From an uncultured Latescibacterota bacterium (GTDB lineage Bacteria > Latescibacterota > UBA2968 > UBA8231): DNA of 64,000 nucleotides. Under the pieces are notes generated by a model. The model searched no databases, was not told the origin of the DNA, and worked only from the letters and a program-made list of their open reading frames with translations. The translations under genes were made by a program, and so were the position numbers. Location of the stretch: positions 5,119,739-5,183,738 of the forward strand of contig OX638377.1 in assembly GCA_951813615.1 (NCBI GenBank). Reading direction: 5' to 3'. Positions within the stretch are counted from its first letter, which is position 1; every line of letters begins with the position of its first letter. Shown here one piece after another: positions 42,922 to 51,767 of this stretch.

Positions 42922-43797
42922 TTAAAGGCTGGTTCGGTCCGCCGAGCGCCTGTCGCGCACTAGGGTTCCACTGTGGTAGACCCCTTGCATGGCCCGTCCG
43001 CGCCACGCCTCCGACGCATCGTAAAATTTCTCTCTGGGATCGATGGTCGATATTAAGACCCCGGTCCGGTGCAGCGGCAATCGGCCGTCGATCAGGCCGT
43101 CGGGCCGAGCGACAAAGCTGGAACCGCTGCTTTCGCGTCTCGTAGTGTTGTTGACGCTGATCCACATATAGTTGTTGGCCGCATAGGTCTGCATGGTCGC
43201 TGCAACCATTATCCCCCAGATGTCCCTATATATCTCCTTCTGTCTCAGGGTCATGCCCCCGTTGTGATAGGAGTGAAAGACGAGTTTTACGCCGAGCTTC
43301 TTATATTCTCTGTACAACTCTTGGTAGCGAAAGTCGTGGCATATCTGCAGGCCGCATTTAATTTCTCTTATTTCGAATGTAACCAAGCGCGACCCTGGGC
43401 TGTAGAAGTCTAGATCGCCCGGCGTTGAGCCGACCGTCCCGGTACAGAACATCTTGTCGTAGCGCTCCACCACAGCGCCGCGAGCATTGATGACGTAGAG
43501 GCTGTTGTGCGGCTTGTGGCTACCCGTGAGGCGATGGTTGGAGCCAAGAATGACCCACAGCTTCAGCTTGCGGGCCAAGTCCGCGATCGCCTCCGTGCAC
43601 TGGCGCAGCAAGTCCCAGTCGTAGTGGTCGAAGGAAGGGAGATCGACCCCGGCGTATCCCCCCAGACAGGTCTCGGAAAAATGCGCCAGATGGGCACCTT
43701 GCTCACGGGCGTATTTCATCTGGCGCACGACGTATTTGAAATTGCGTTCTAGGTCCTGGCTGACGGGGAACTGGCAAGTGGCAATTTTCAACTTCAC
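42922..43797 (-). CDS. Carbon-nitrogen hydrolase (nitrilase superfamily)
   Basis: 291 residues from GTG 43797, which has GAGAGGAG 6 bases upstream and gives the standard start MKLKIATCQFPVSQD; the longer open frame upstream encodes no family sequence. The Glu-Lys-Cys triad is present: E42 in AHFSETCLGG, Lys in VVERYDKMF and Cys in GLQICHDFRYQE. Members cleave amides or nitriles to acids and ammonia. With the dipeptidase downstream it may release ammonia and amino acids from an amidated substrate. Confidence 0.93.
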   Translation of the reverse strand: MKLKIATCQFPVSQDLERNFKYVVRQMKYAREQGAHLAHFSETCLGGYAGVDLPSFDHYDWDLLRQCTEAIADLARKLKLWVILGSNHRLTGSHKPHNSLYVINARGAVVERYDKMFCTGTVGSTPGDLDFYSPGSRLVTFEIREIKCGLQICHDFRYQELYREYKKLGVKLVFHSYHNGGMTLRQKEIYRDIWGIMVAATMQTYAANNYMWISVNNTTRRESSGSSFVARPDGLIDGRLPLHRTGVLISTIDPREKFYDASEAWRGRAMQGVYHSGTLVRDRRSADRTSL

Positions 43798-43964
43798 CGC
43801 ATACTCCTCTCCATTGCGGGGCGCGTCACCTAGAGAAAGATAAATCAGGGCGGCGACTGCGAACAAGTAGGGAGGGGCAAGACGGCCCACTGCTTGACCA
43901 GTCCCTCTCAAAGGCCCTTTATAATTCCTGTCCATTTCGTTGCCCAAGCAAGGAGACACCGACG

Positions 43965-45146
43965 ATGGCGGACGCAGGCAGCGCTAAGTATCCCGGTATC
44001 CGGATCACCGCCGTGGACACCTTCTTGGTGGAAGGCAACTGCTGTTTCGTGAAGATCAGCACCAACGAGGGGATCACCGGACTGGGCGAAGGCTCGATCA
44101 GCGACAACAAGGTGGGCACCATCGCCCAGTGCATCAAAGACCTCGAGGGCCACCTCATCGGCAAGAATCCCACGGACATCGAGCAGCTCTGGCAGGGGCT
44201 CTACCGCTGGAACCGCTGGCACGTGGGCGTGCTCTTCAGCACCGCCCTCAGCGCCATTGATATCGCCCTATGGGACATCCTCGGCAAGATCGCGGGCCTG
44301 CCGATCTACAAGCTCCTCGGCGGCGCCGCGCGGGACAAGGTCCGCATCTATGCCGCCGGCAGCGGCAAGGCGGGCGTGCAGCGCGCCCGGAGCATGGGAT
44401 GCAATGCCGTCAAGACAGGACCGCCGGTGACCAAGGTCAGCGACCCGCTCACCGTGCCCATGCCCTGGGACCTGAGCCGGGCGGTCAAGCAGATCGAGGA
44501 GATGCGGGTCGAAGGAGGCGATGACTTCGACATCCTCATTGACGCCCACGGCCGGCTAACGCCGACCATGGCCTTGGAGTACTGCAAGGCCGTCGAGCCC
44601 TACCGTCCCTTCTGGGTGGAGGAACCCATCCAGGTGGAAGGATCGAACGACGCCCTCGAATGGCTGAGCGACCACACGACAGTGCCCCTGTGCATGGGCG
44701 AGCGCAACTTCACCAAGTGGGGCTTCCAAGACATCATCGCCAAGCGCCTAGTGAGCTACCTCAATCCGGACATCGTCCACTGCGGCGGCATCTCGGAGTT
44801 CAAGAAGATCGCGGCCATGGCGGAAGCGCAGTACATCCAAGTCTCTCCCCACATCACCTACAGCAGGGTGGGCATCACCGCCGAGATCCACATGGGCCTG
44901 AACTGCCCCAACAGCGTCATCCAGGAGATGGCTTCCTATGCGGACGACCCCTTTAGGGAGACGACGGACTGGAGGGATGACCTGTTCTTCGGGCACCGGT
45001 ACCAGATTGAGGACGGTTTCGTGCGGTTGCCGGACACCCCCGGTCTCGGCCTCGAGCTAAACGAGGAGGTGGCCCGGGCCCACCCCTACGAACCGCAACT
45101 CCGCGCGGAACTCAGGTACGAGGACGGGTCGGTGGAGGACAACTGA
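43965..45146 (+). CDS. Enolase-superfamily enzyme (mandelate racemase type)
   Basis: 393 residues. IRITAVDTFLVEGNCCFVKI starts the capping domain; barrel elements are CNAVKTGPPV with the strand-2 Lys, FDILIDAHGRL (metal Asp), FWVEEPIQVEG and LCMGERNFTKW, and QVSPHITYSRVGITAE with the strand His. Sugar-acid dehydratase activity is likely but not proven. The last 80 bases are duplicated as a stub at 37281. An AGGAG ribosome site precedes the ATG by about 9 bases. Confidence 0.93.
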   Translation: MADAGSAKYPGIRITAVDTFLVEGNCCFVKISTNEGITGLGEGSISDNKVGTIAQCIKDLEGHLIGKNPTDIEQLWQGLYRWNRWHVGVLFSTALSAIDIALWDILGKIAGLPIYKLLGGAARDKVRIYAAGSGKAGVQRARSMGCNAVKTGPPVTKVSDPLTVPMPWDLSRAVKQIEEMRVEGGDDFDILIDAHGRLTPTMALEYCKAVEPYRPFWVEEPIQVEGSNDALEWLSDHTTVPLCMGERNFTKWGFQDIIAKRLVSYLNPDIVHCGGISEFKKIAAMAEAQYIQVSPHITYSRVGITAEIHMGLNCPNSVIQEMASYADDPFRETTDWRDDLFFGHRYQIEDGFVRLPDTPGLGLELNEEVARAHPYEPQLRAELRYEDGSVEDN

Positions 45147-45255
45147 AGGGCTAATTCATTTAGTGTAGCCAATCAAGTATTCATCACTACCGCTGCATGG
45201 CTATCCGGGCCGCAAGCCCCCACGCTGTTGCGCGCCTTGAGCTGCAGTTGGTTCA
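45068..45255. repeat. Right direct repeat bounding the 7.8-kb cassette
   Basis: This is the partner of 37281-37476. Block A here is the 3-prime end of the intact enolase-superfamily gene; block B is a stub of the transglutaminase-like gene. The spacer between blocks is 22 bases against 30 in the left copy and is unrelated. The two copies therefore carry reciprocal intact/remnant gene ends. Confidence 0.85.
45173..45255 (-). pseudogene. C-terminal remnant of the transglutaminase-like gene
   Basis: Read on the minus strand it gives LKARNSVGACGPDSHAAVVM then NT and a stop, matching the end of the intact gene at 37394 (LKTRNSAGVCGPESHAAVVM). Nothing else of that gene is present. The M20 peptidase start follows 18 bases to the right, on the opposite strand. 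Confidence 0.82.
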
Positions 45256-45272
45256 CCACCGGAGTGGCTTAC

Positions 45273-46532
45273 ATGACCACCGAAGGCCTGAAGCAACGCC
45301 TGTTCGCCGAGGTCGACCGCAGACTGCCGGAGTTCCAGGGCTTGCTGCGGGACGTCGTCGCCATCCCCACCGACAACCCGCCCGGCGACACCAGCGCCTG
45401 TGTCGACTATCTGGCCCGCTATCTGAAGTCGAAGGGGCTGCCGGCCGACGTGTACGAGCCGCAGCCGACGGTGCAGAGCCTGGTCTCTTGGATGGAAGGC
45501 CGCCAGGCCGGCCGCAACCTCGTCCTCAACGGCCACCTGGACCAGTTCCCGGCCGGCGACCCGGAGACCTGGTCCTTTGATCCCTACTCCGGTGAGTGCC
45601 GGGACGGTCGCATCTTCGGCCGCGGCGTCGGTGACATGAAGGCCGGATCGGTGGCTTCCCTGCTGTCGTTGGTGCTGCTCCACGAGCTCGATGTCCCGAT
45701 CCGGGGGCAACTGACGCTGACCCTGGTGGGCGACGAGGAGACTGGCGGGGCCTGGGGCTCAGAGTGGCTGCTGGAGCACGTGCCGATGACACGCGGCGAC
45801 GCCTGCCTGAACAGCGAGCCCACCGGGATGGACCAGGTGCTGATCGGGCACAAGGGCAAGTACACGCTGCGCATCGGGACCCGACACGGCGGCGGACTGG
45901 CCGCGGTGCCGGTCGAGGACGACGCCATAGCCCGGGCCATGGCCGTGACCGAGGCACTGATGAGGCTGAAGGGCTGGCGTCTCGAGACGCCGCCCGACGT
46001 GGGCGACGCCGTCGCCCGGGGCCGGGAACGGGCCGTGCGCGGCGGTGAACTGGCGGGCAGGGGCTGGGTGGCGGACTCGACCACGGTCAACGTGGGCGTG
46101 ATTCAGGGCGGCGTACAGAGCAACACGATCCCCACGGCCTGCCGCATGGAGATCGACCTGCGCACGCCGGTCGGCGTGTCCACTCAGGACCTGCAGGAGA
46201 AGGTGGAGGAGGTGCTGGCCGGCACGGACCTCGACCGCGGGGAGATCGACGTCGAGTGGGTGGTGTGTCTGGAGTCGGCCTATTCGGCCCCCGACGAGGA
46301 GATCGTGCAGGCCGTGGCCGCCAACGCGCGACGGATCACGGGGCGTGAGATCGAGGCCAACGTCAGCTATGGCTCCACGGATACCCGCTTCTGGTGGCGC
46401 CGGGGCATTCCTGCGGCGATCTACGGCACGGACCTGGAGAACATCGCCGTTCCCGACGAGCAGATCCGCGAGTCGGAGTTCGGGCAGGTGCTAAAGGTCC
46501 ACGCCGCCACCTGCGTCGACTACCTGTGTTGA
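45273..46532 (+). CDS. M20-family metallopeptidase (ArgE/DapE/carboxypeptidase-like)
   Basis: 419 residues from ATG 45273, with GGAG 8 bases upstream; the in-frame extension crosses the right repeat. Zinc-site motifs: LVLNGHLDQFPAG (His, Asp), GRGVGDMKAG (bridging Asp), LVGDEETGGAWGS (catalytic Glu pair) and CLNSEPTG. A dimerisation domain and NVSYGSTDTRFWWRRG precede the end, where the last ligand His is expected in the C-terminal lid but is not evident, so one ligand may differ. Members hydrolyse N-acyl amino acids or dipeptides. The stop shares one base with the start of the LD-carboxypeptidase gene (TGATG). Confidence 0.9.
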   Translation: MTTEGLKQRLFAEVDRRLPEFQGLLRDVVAIPTDNPPGDTSACVDYLARYLKSKGLPADVYEPQPTVQSLVSWMEGRQAGRNLVLNGHLDQFPAGDPETWSFDPYSGECRDGRIFGRGVGDMKAGSVASLLSLVLLHELDVPIRGQLTLTLVGDEETGGAWGSEWLLEHVPMTRGDACLNSEPTGMDQVLIGHKGKYTLRIGTRHGGGLAAVPVEDDAIARAMAVTEALMRLKGWRLETPPDVGDAVARGRERAVRGGELAGRGWVADSTTVNVGVIQGGVQSNTIPTACRMEIDLRTPVGVSTQDLQEKVEEVLAGTDLDRGEIDVEWVVCLESAYSAPDEEIVQAVAANARRITGREIEANVSYGSTDTRFWWRRGIPAAIYGTDLENIAVPDEQIRESEFGQVLKVHAATCVDYLC

Positions 46533-47545
46533 TGCGTAAACTCATTAAACCACCAAAACTTATTTCTGGCGACACAGTCGGTATCGTATCGCCTGCGTCG
46601 GCGTTTTTTCCGATTAACGAGTCTGCTTTTCAGCGCGGCATTGCATATTTAGAAAAGACCGGATTGCACATTCAGATCGCATCCCATACACGTGATCAGC
46701 GGAAGCACTTGAATCCACCGGCACAACACCGTGCCGACGATTTAAATCAGATGTTCGCTGATCCAAATATTAAAGCCATTTTCTGTCTATCTGGCGGCAG
46801 TGGGGCCAATGCCGTATTACCGCTGCTGGACCGGCATCAGGTTCAGGTGTCCCCGAAAATTGTGATGGGATATAGTGCGATTACTGCCCTTTTGAACGGC
46901 CTATATGCAAAGGTGGGTTTAATTACATTTCACGGTCCGATGATCATCAACGGTTTCAGCGAATATCCGCAACCTTTTGCCTATACATGCCATCATGTTG
47001 AACGGATATTGTTCAACGCAGAACTAGTGGGTAAACTCGAGCCATCGGCACAATGGACGGATGCCTATCCAAGCGAAGATCAACCACGAACGATGAAAAC
47101 AAATTCAGGTTGGCATTGGTTGAGGGATGGAAACGCGAGCGGTCCGTTGATTGGCGGAAATTTAAGGACGCTGTTGACTTTAGCAGGGACTCCGTATTGG
47201 CCAGTGTCGCAAGGCGCAATCTTGTGTCTTGAGGAGGTCAACTTTGGCGATAGTCAACTACTACGCAACGTTGACGAGTCGCTCAACCAATGTCGCCAAA
47301 TAGGGGTATTTGACCAGATTGCGGGCTTAATTGTTGGTAAGATTAACGAACTCACAGAGGAAGAGAAAAACCTTTTTGAACTTTTAATCCTTGAATACAC
47401 AACGGATCGGCAATTCCCGATCTTGTCAGGTGTTGATTTCGGTCATACCGCGCCTCAATTAACGCTCCCTATCGGTATTCAAGCCTCTCTTGATTCAGGA
47501 AGGGACTTATTTAGTTTGGATGAAGGTGCCGTTGTACCCAATTGA
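46532..47545 (+). CDS. LD-carboxypeptidase/MccF-like S66-family peptidase
   Basis: 337 residues. KLISGDTVGIVSPASAF begins the fold and IKAIFCLSGGSGANAVL follows. The serine nucleophile is in VMGYSAITALLNGL, Glu in LCLEEVNFG and His in VDFGHTAPQLTLPIG, the S66 Ser-Glu-His set. Such enzymes trim the tetrapeptide of recycled murein or cleave microcin-C-like compounds. It begins on the last base of the M20 gene but is clearly richer in AT, so it was probably joined by transfer. Two hairpins follow at 47571-47627. Confidence 0.9.
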   Translation: MRKLIKPPKLISGDTVGIVSPASAFFPINESAFQRGIAYLEKTGLHIQIASHTRDQRKHLNPPAQHRADDLNQMFADPNIKAIFCLSGGSGANAVLPLLDRHQVQVSPKIVMGYSAITALLNGLYAKVGLITFHGPMIINGFSEYPQPFAYTCHHVERILFNAELVGKLEPSAQWTDAYPSEDQPRTMKTNSGWHWLRDGNASGPLIGGNLRTLLTLAGTPYWPVSQGAILCLEEVNFGDSQLLRNVDESLNQCRQIGVFDQIAGLIVGKINELTEEEKNLFELLILEYTTDRQFPILSGVDFGHTAPQLTLPIGIQASLDSGRDLFSLDEGAVVPN

Positions 47546-47570
47546 TTTAATCGCTGCGGGTTAAATTCCC

Positions 47571-47627
47571 CGCCGCTTGCGGCGCTATTGGGGAACTAAT
47601 TTGATACCCCGCTGCTTGCGGCGGGGT
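47571..47627 (+). terminator. Tandem GC-rich hairpins after the S66 peptidase
   Basis: CGCCGCTTGCGGCG (47571-47584) is self-complementary, and ACCCCGC/GCGGGGT (47606-47612 and 47621-47627) forms a second stem with an 8-base loop. Both share the sequence GCTTGCGGCG, so the pair may also be a repeat family. Termination after the peptidase gene is plausible, but neither hairpin has a strong T-run. Confidence 0.45.
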
Positions 47628-47666
47628 GGTTCATTGCGTTGCGCTATCTAGAGCAGACAATCACCT

Positions 47667-48548
47667 ATGAACAACACAAAAACACGTGTCGCATCCATCG
47701 CCATGCACAGCGCAATGGGCGACCCCGCGACCAACCTCGACCGGATTGCCGCATGGTCGAGAGCGGCGCACGAGCAAGGTGCCGCGTTTGCGCTCTTTCC
47801 CGAAGAGTGCATCACCGGCTCGATGAACAAGTCGGACATTCCTCCCGAAGAGTCCATGCGGATCGTACAAGCAGCGGCCGAGCAATCGGTTCCATTCCTC
47901 GAATCGCTCTGCCGCGAGCTCGACATGACCCTTGTCGTCGGTACCATCGAGCCAGCGGGCCAGCGCTATCGCAACAGCGCCTACATCGTCGGGCCCGGCG
48001 GGTACCTCGCGACCTTCACCAAACTGCACATCCCTAACGAAACAGAGCGGGCCTGGTTCGAACCCGGGAGCCAATTCCCCGTCGTGACATCGCAAGACTG
48101 GACTTTCGGCGTGGGGATCTGCTACGACCTGAGGTTTCCGGAGATCTTCCGCACCGCCGCACAAGAGGGCGCGGACTTTTTCTTCCTCGCCGTAGGTGCA
48201 AGCGGCTGTGCTGACAACGTCACCCCTGACGGCGATCAGACCGAACAGGCCGCCGAACATCGACAGCTTGCCGCCCAGGTCCTGCCAGCAAGGGCCGTGG
48301 ACAATGCGCTCTACATTTTCTACGCCAATCAGGCGGGAAAAAGCGGCAACGCATGGTTTCCAGGGCTCGCCTTCGCGATCGATCCGAATGGTCAGTTCAT
48401 CGACGAACACGCGCCCGTGGAAGGCATGATCGTGACCGAGGTTTCGAGAGATTTAATCGAGCAAGCGCGCTCGTCCGGTTGCTTCACAGCGAACGAGGCC
48501 AGGCCCAATCTTTATGCGTCACCGCGGATCGTGGGTGGAACCCCTTAG
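47667..48548 (+). CDS. Carbon-nitrogen hydrolase (nitrilase superfamily)
   Basis: 293 residues starting at ATG 47667. The Glu-Lys-Cys catalytic set is visible: Glu in ALFPEECITGS, Lys in ATFTKLHIPNE and Cys in GVGICYDLRFPE. The sequence between (LVVGTIEPAGQRYRNSAYIV) is standard for omega-amidase or N-carbamoyl hydrolase relatives. It is a different branch from the nitrilase gene at 42922. The 3-prime end overlaps the convergent 500-residue gene by 30 bases. Confidence 0.93.
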   Translation: MNNTKTRVASIAMHSAMGDPATNLDRIAAWSRAAHEQGAAFALFPEECITGSMNKSDIPPEESMRIVQAAAEQSVPFLESLCRELDMTLVVGTIEPAGQRYRNSAYIVGPGGYLATFTKLHIPNETERAWFEPGSQFPVVTSQDWTFGVGICYDLRFPEIFRTAAQEGADFFFLAVGASGCADNVTPDGDQTEQAAEHRQLAAQVLPARAVDNALYIFYANQAGKSGNAWFPGLAFAIDPNGQFIDEHAPVEGMIVTEVSRDLIEQARSSGCFTANEARPNLYASPRIVGGTP

Positions 48549-50021
48549 ACCCACCGGATACGGACTGTAGCGCACCTCCACCTCGACCTCTTGGATGGTG
48601 ACGCTTCCGGTCAGACCGTCCGGCCGGCTCTCCAGCGACACCTCCAGCAGGTTCTCGCCCTTGCGGGGCACGCAGTCGCCGAGATTGAACTCCAGCCAGT
48701 GGTTGCGCGGGTTGGTGTAGGGATAGGCGTCGTCCTGCTTCCAGACGCGGCGGCACGTCTCGCCGGCCAGCGAGTGTCCGTTCAGGGCGATAGTGAACCG
48801 GTCCGCGGATACGACGTTGGTCAGGTAGATGCGCAGCGTCGTCCCGCTGACGCGGCTGTCGACCGCGGCGATGTCGTCGGCGATGGTGAAGGGAATCTGA
48901 TGAGCCGCGGTGGGGAGGGGCGGGGAAAGCTCGTGCGGGACGTGGTGGCGATAGTCGACCCGCGCCGCGCCGTCGTACTTGCGGGCTAGGGCATAGCGCT
49001 TGTCGCGCTCGCGGACGAGCTGCGGCGCGCCGATCATGGTGAGGATGTTGCGCTCCGCGTCGCCGAGGGGCCAGTCCATCATCCAAGTGTACAGGCCGTC
49101 GACGCCCTTCTCCCAGTAGTTGGCCGCGGCGGCCCGGAAGTGCTCCAAGCTGGGGTACCGCCTGCCGCTGGCACCGACGACTTGATCCTGCGTGTAGTGC
49201 TGCAGGAATCCGTAGACGGAGGCACCCGCGTCGTGGGCCGGACCGACCACCCAGTCGAAGGGCATGTCGGGGTCGAGAACGGTGTAGATATAGGCCACCG
49301 GCACGACGAAGTCGAGCAGCCCTTCGCCGAGCCAAGTCCTCACGTCGAGGCCCTGCCCCAAGTTGCCCTGCTCCGTGGGGAAGATCCGCGCGCCCACCAC
49401 GCCGGGCTCGCCCGACCGCGAGCGCACCATCTCCGCCGAGCGCCGCACCCACTCGGTCATGGCCGCCGTGTTTTCGGGGGTCCCTCCATCGTTGAAGTAG
49501 AAGTACCCGCGCTCGCTGAAAGCAGCGGTGAAGTCCAGCTCGACACCCTGGATGGGGTATTCGGTGACGAGCTCGCACAGCACATCGCACTTGAGGTCCC
49601 GGACGCGCTCTTCGGCCCAGCCAGCGCCGCCGTTCTCGATTTCGAGCTCTGGGTACATGCCGCCAAGCCGCTGCAGGCGCATATTGGCGATGAAGTCCAA
49701 GCCGTGCTCGTGGGCGCGGTCGATGAGCACCCGCAGCGGGTCGAGGCCGCGCTCCATCAGGCTGAGCATGCACGCCGCCGCCCGCCATGCGTAATTTTGC
49801 TCCGACCGCGGTCTCCCGTCCTCGACGGCGAACATCTTCCCCACCTTCGTGGGGTAGAAGGCACCGTCGCCGCGCTCGACGCAGTAGCTGAAGGTGTCGA
49901 CGGCCGTACCCGCGACCTCGTCGATGGGTATCCAGGCGTCCTCGAGGCGCATGGGCGGCTCGAAGTGCCACAGGTACGAGTGCCGCGCGTCGTTGTGGTA
50001 GATCGTCCTGCGCCGTCTCAT
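48519..50021 (-). CDS. Glycoside-hydrolase-like protein with C-terminal beta-sandwich
   Basis: 500 residues with AAGGAG just before the ATG. The TIM-barrel part has LIDRAHEHGLDFIANMRLQR, IQGVELDFTAAFSERGYFYF and FVVPVAYIYTVLD, a pattern close to GH10-like or DUF4015-type putative glycosidases; acidic residues in ELDF could be catalytic. From about 370 a beta-sandwich follows (LRIYLTNVVSADRFTIALNG and LEVSLESRPDG). No signal peptide is seen. The gene lies downstream of a symporter on the same strand, separated by a hairpin. Confidence 0.75.
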   Translation of the reverse strand: MRRRRTIYHNDARHSYLWHFEPPMRLEDAWIPIDEVAGTAVDTFSYCVERGDGAFYPTKVGKMFAVEDGRPRSEQNYAWRAAACMLSLMERGLDPLRVLIDRAHEHGLDFIANMRLQRLGGMYPELEIENGGAGWAEERVRDLKCDVLCELVTEYPIQGVELDFTAAFSERGYFYFNDGGTPENTAAMTEWVRRSAEMVRSRSGEPGVVGARIFPTEQGNLGQGLDVRTWLGEGLLDFVVPVAYIYTVLDPDMPFDWVVGPAHDAGASVYGFLQHYTQDQVVGASGRRYPSLEHFRAAAANYWEKGVDGLYTWMMDWPLGDAERNILTMIGAPQLVRERDKRYALARKYDGAARVDYRHHVPHELSPPLPTAAHQIPFTIADDIAAVDSRVSGTTLRIYLTNVVSADRFTIALNGHSLAGETCRRVWKQDDAYPYTNPRNHWLEFNLGDCVPRKGENLLEVSLESRPDGLTGSVTIQEVEVEVRYSPYPVGLRGSTHDPR

Positions 50022-50060
50022 GGGACTCTCCTTCCCAGGCAGTAAGAGGACGGGTTGACT

Positions 50061-50099
50061 AAAACAGAAATCCGCCGTTGAGTTGACCTCAACAGCGGG
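50061..50099 (-). terminator. Hairpin terminator after the symporter
   Basis: On the minus strand, CCGCTGTTGAG (50098-50088) pairs with CTCAACGGCGG (50082-50072) with one mismatch, then ATTTCTGTTTT follows. It lies 25 bases after the symporter stop, so the GH-like gene below it probably has its own promoter or depends on readthrough. Confidence 0.55.
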
Positions 50100-50123
50100 T
50101 TTCGTGCGCTAGATGGCGATATA

Positions 50124-51617
50124 TCAGGTCCGGATCTTATCGAACAACGCCGTTACCTCCTCCTCCTTCTCAAGGCTGCGCTTGCCGATATACCCCTCGC
50201 CAAAGTAGATGGCCAGCGCGACCAGGATTTCCACCCCGGTGTAAATCTCAAACCGGTCGGTGTACTGAATCATAATGAAATAGGTGATCACGCCGCCGAT
50301 AAACGACAAGATTGCACCCCGTGCGGTCGGGCGTTTCCATATCATCCCGAGCATCAATGGGATCGCGATGGGCGAGATGAGGCCGCCGAACAGTTTCACG
50401 GTCAGAGAAAACACCTTGTTCATGCCCTGACTCTGGGAGATCACGATTGCGGTCACCAGAACCGCGATACCGAAAATCGCCGTCGTGGTCATTCCCGCCC
50501 TGAACAACGCCTTGTCGTCGATCTCGCGCTTGAAGTTGCGCTGGTAGAAATCCTTGGTGAACACCGCGGCAAGGGCGTTGATATCGCTGTCTATCATGGA
50601 CATGGTCGCGGCAAACATGGAGCATACCAGCAGTCCGATCAGCCCTGGTGCCAGAGTCGACAGTATCTTCTGCGTTACGAGGATATAGGTCTGATCCAAG
50701 TCGAAGCCGGCGATGGGTTGCAGGGTGACCGGATCGAAGTGTTCGGGCATCAGCAGCGGCGCAGCCCAAGCGGGAACGAAGATGACGATGGGATAGCACA
50801 AGTAGAGAATCGCCGACAAGAGCGCCGCCTTCTGGGCATCCCTCGGCTTTTCCACCGACACGAACCGCTGCGCCAGTCCCCAGGTGCCCCCGTTGTAGCT
50901 GAGAATGATCACAACCACATAGACCAGCCAGAAGCTAGCGCTGATCCCCTCGGCCGCGTTGAAAAAGCCGGCGCGCTCCGGTGGCAAGCTGTCCCACATC
51001 GCGTTCCAGCCTCCCACCATATCGAGCACGATGAACAGCACGGCCAGACTCATGACGAGCTGTACCACAAACTGCACTAGATCCGTCAGTACGGTAGCCC
51101 ACAGCCCGCCAATGAATACGTAGGCGATGGTGATAAGACCCGAAACGACGATAACAGGCACCACCTCCCAGCCGGTAACCACGTGGACGACAATGGAGAT
51201 TGCGAACAGCTTGATGCCGAGGTCGATGAACTTGATGAGAATACCGGAAACCGCGATCAGACCCCGCACGGAATTGCCGTAGCGCGCTTCCAGATATTCC
51301 ACTGGGGTCAGAACTTTCAACCTGGACCATCTCGGTGCCCAGATGAGGCATCCGAGTACCAGCGCCACGAACACCCCAAGCGAAAACAGGGTCCACATGC
51401 TGAATCCCGTGACCGCGGCACGGCCGGCAAAACCCACAAACACGACCGCGCTGTACCCCGACACGTGGTGCGAGATGGCCGCCATCCACCAGGGTAACCC
51501 GTGCCCGGCCACGAAATACTGGTCCACATTGCTGGACTTCCGCTTAGCTATAATTCCGATCCAGGTCATCAATGCCCCGTAGACCGCAATTACGGCATAA
51601 TCGGTTTGTGTCAGCAT
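50124..51617 (-). CDS. Sodium/solute symporter (SSS family)
   Basis: 497 residues from ATG 51617, with GGGAAAG 5 bases upstream; the frame remains open to 51695 but crosses a repeat hairpin. About 13 hydrophobic helices are visible. Family features: KSSNVDQYFVAGHGLPWWM, SGYSAVVFVGFAGRAAVTGF, RWSRLKVLTPVEYLEARYG and the sodium-site region FAATMSMIDSDINALAAVFT. It couples Na+ entry to uptake of a sugar, carboxylate or similar solute. The substrate is not set by sequence. Confidence 0.93.
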   Translation of the reverse strand: MLTQTDYAVIAVYGALMTWIGIIAKRKSSNVDQYFVAGHGLPWWMAAISHHVSGYSAVVFVGFAGRAAVTGFSMWTLFSLGVFVALVLGCLIWAPRWSRLKVLTPVEYLEARYGNSVRGLIAVSGILIKFIDLGIKLFAISIVVHVVTGWEVVPVIVVSGLITIAYVFIGGLWATVLTDLVQFVVQLVMSLAVLFIVLDMVGGWNAMWDSLPPERAGFFNAAEGISASFWLVYVVVIILSYNGGTWGLAQRFVSVEKPRDAQKAALLSAILYLCYPIVIFVPAWAAPLLMPEHFDPVTLQPIAGFDLDQTYILVTQKILSTLAPGLIGLLVCSMFAATMSMIDSDINALAAVFTKDFYQRNFKREIDDKALFRAGMTTTAIFGIAVLVTAIVISQSQGMNKVFSLTVKLFGGLISPIAIPLMLGMIWKRPTARGAILSFIGGVITYFIMIQYTDRFEIYTGVEILVALAIYFGEGYIGKRSLEKEEEVTALFDKIRT

Positions 51618-51656
51618 AGGTCTTTCCCGCGAGAAAACCTGTTCAGAAGTGGATAC

Positions 51657-51711
51657 GAGGAATCTGGCTCGGGCGTCCGTCCTCCGCAGCAGCATTGCTA
51701 CGGAGGACGGT
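51657..51711. repeat. Partial third copy of the katG-upstream repeat, with a hairpin
   Basis: GGAATCTGGCTCGG followed by GCGTCC and CGCAGCAGC resembles parts of the 53918-54060 and 57052-57190 repeats. Inside, CGTCCTCCG (51678-51686) and CGGAGGACG (51701-51709) form a perfect 9-bp stem. It lies between the katG stop and the symporter start. There is no T-run. Confidence 0.55.
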
Positions 51712-51767
51712 AAACCTCAACGCCTCAAATGCTCAGGTCACCACCGTTACCGAGCACCCACTGGGAT

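Noticed and set aside
47571..47627. GCTTGCGGCG repeats as a CRISPR or attachment site
   Set aside because: Only two short hairpins with no regular spacing and no cas or integrase gene.
48484..49971. A 495-residue frame on the minus strand parallel to the 48519-50021 gene
   Set aside because: It is rich in Arg and Ala without family features, while the other frame has coherent barrel motifs and a ribosome site.
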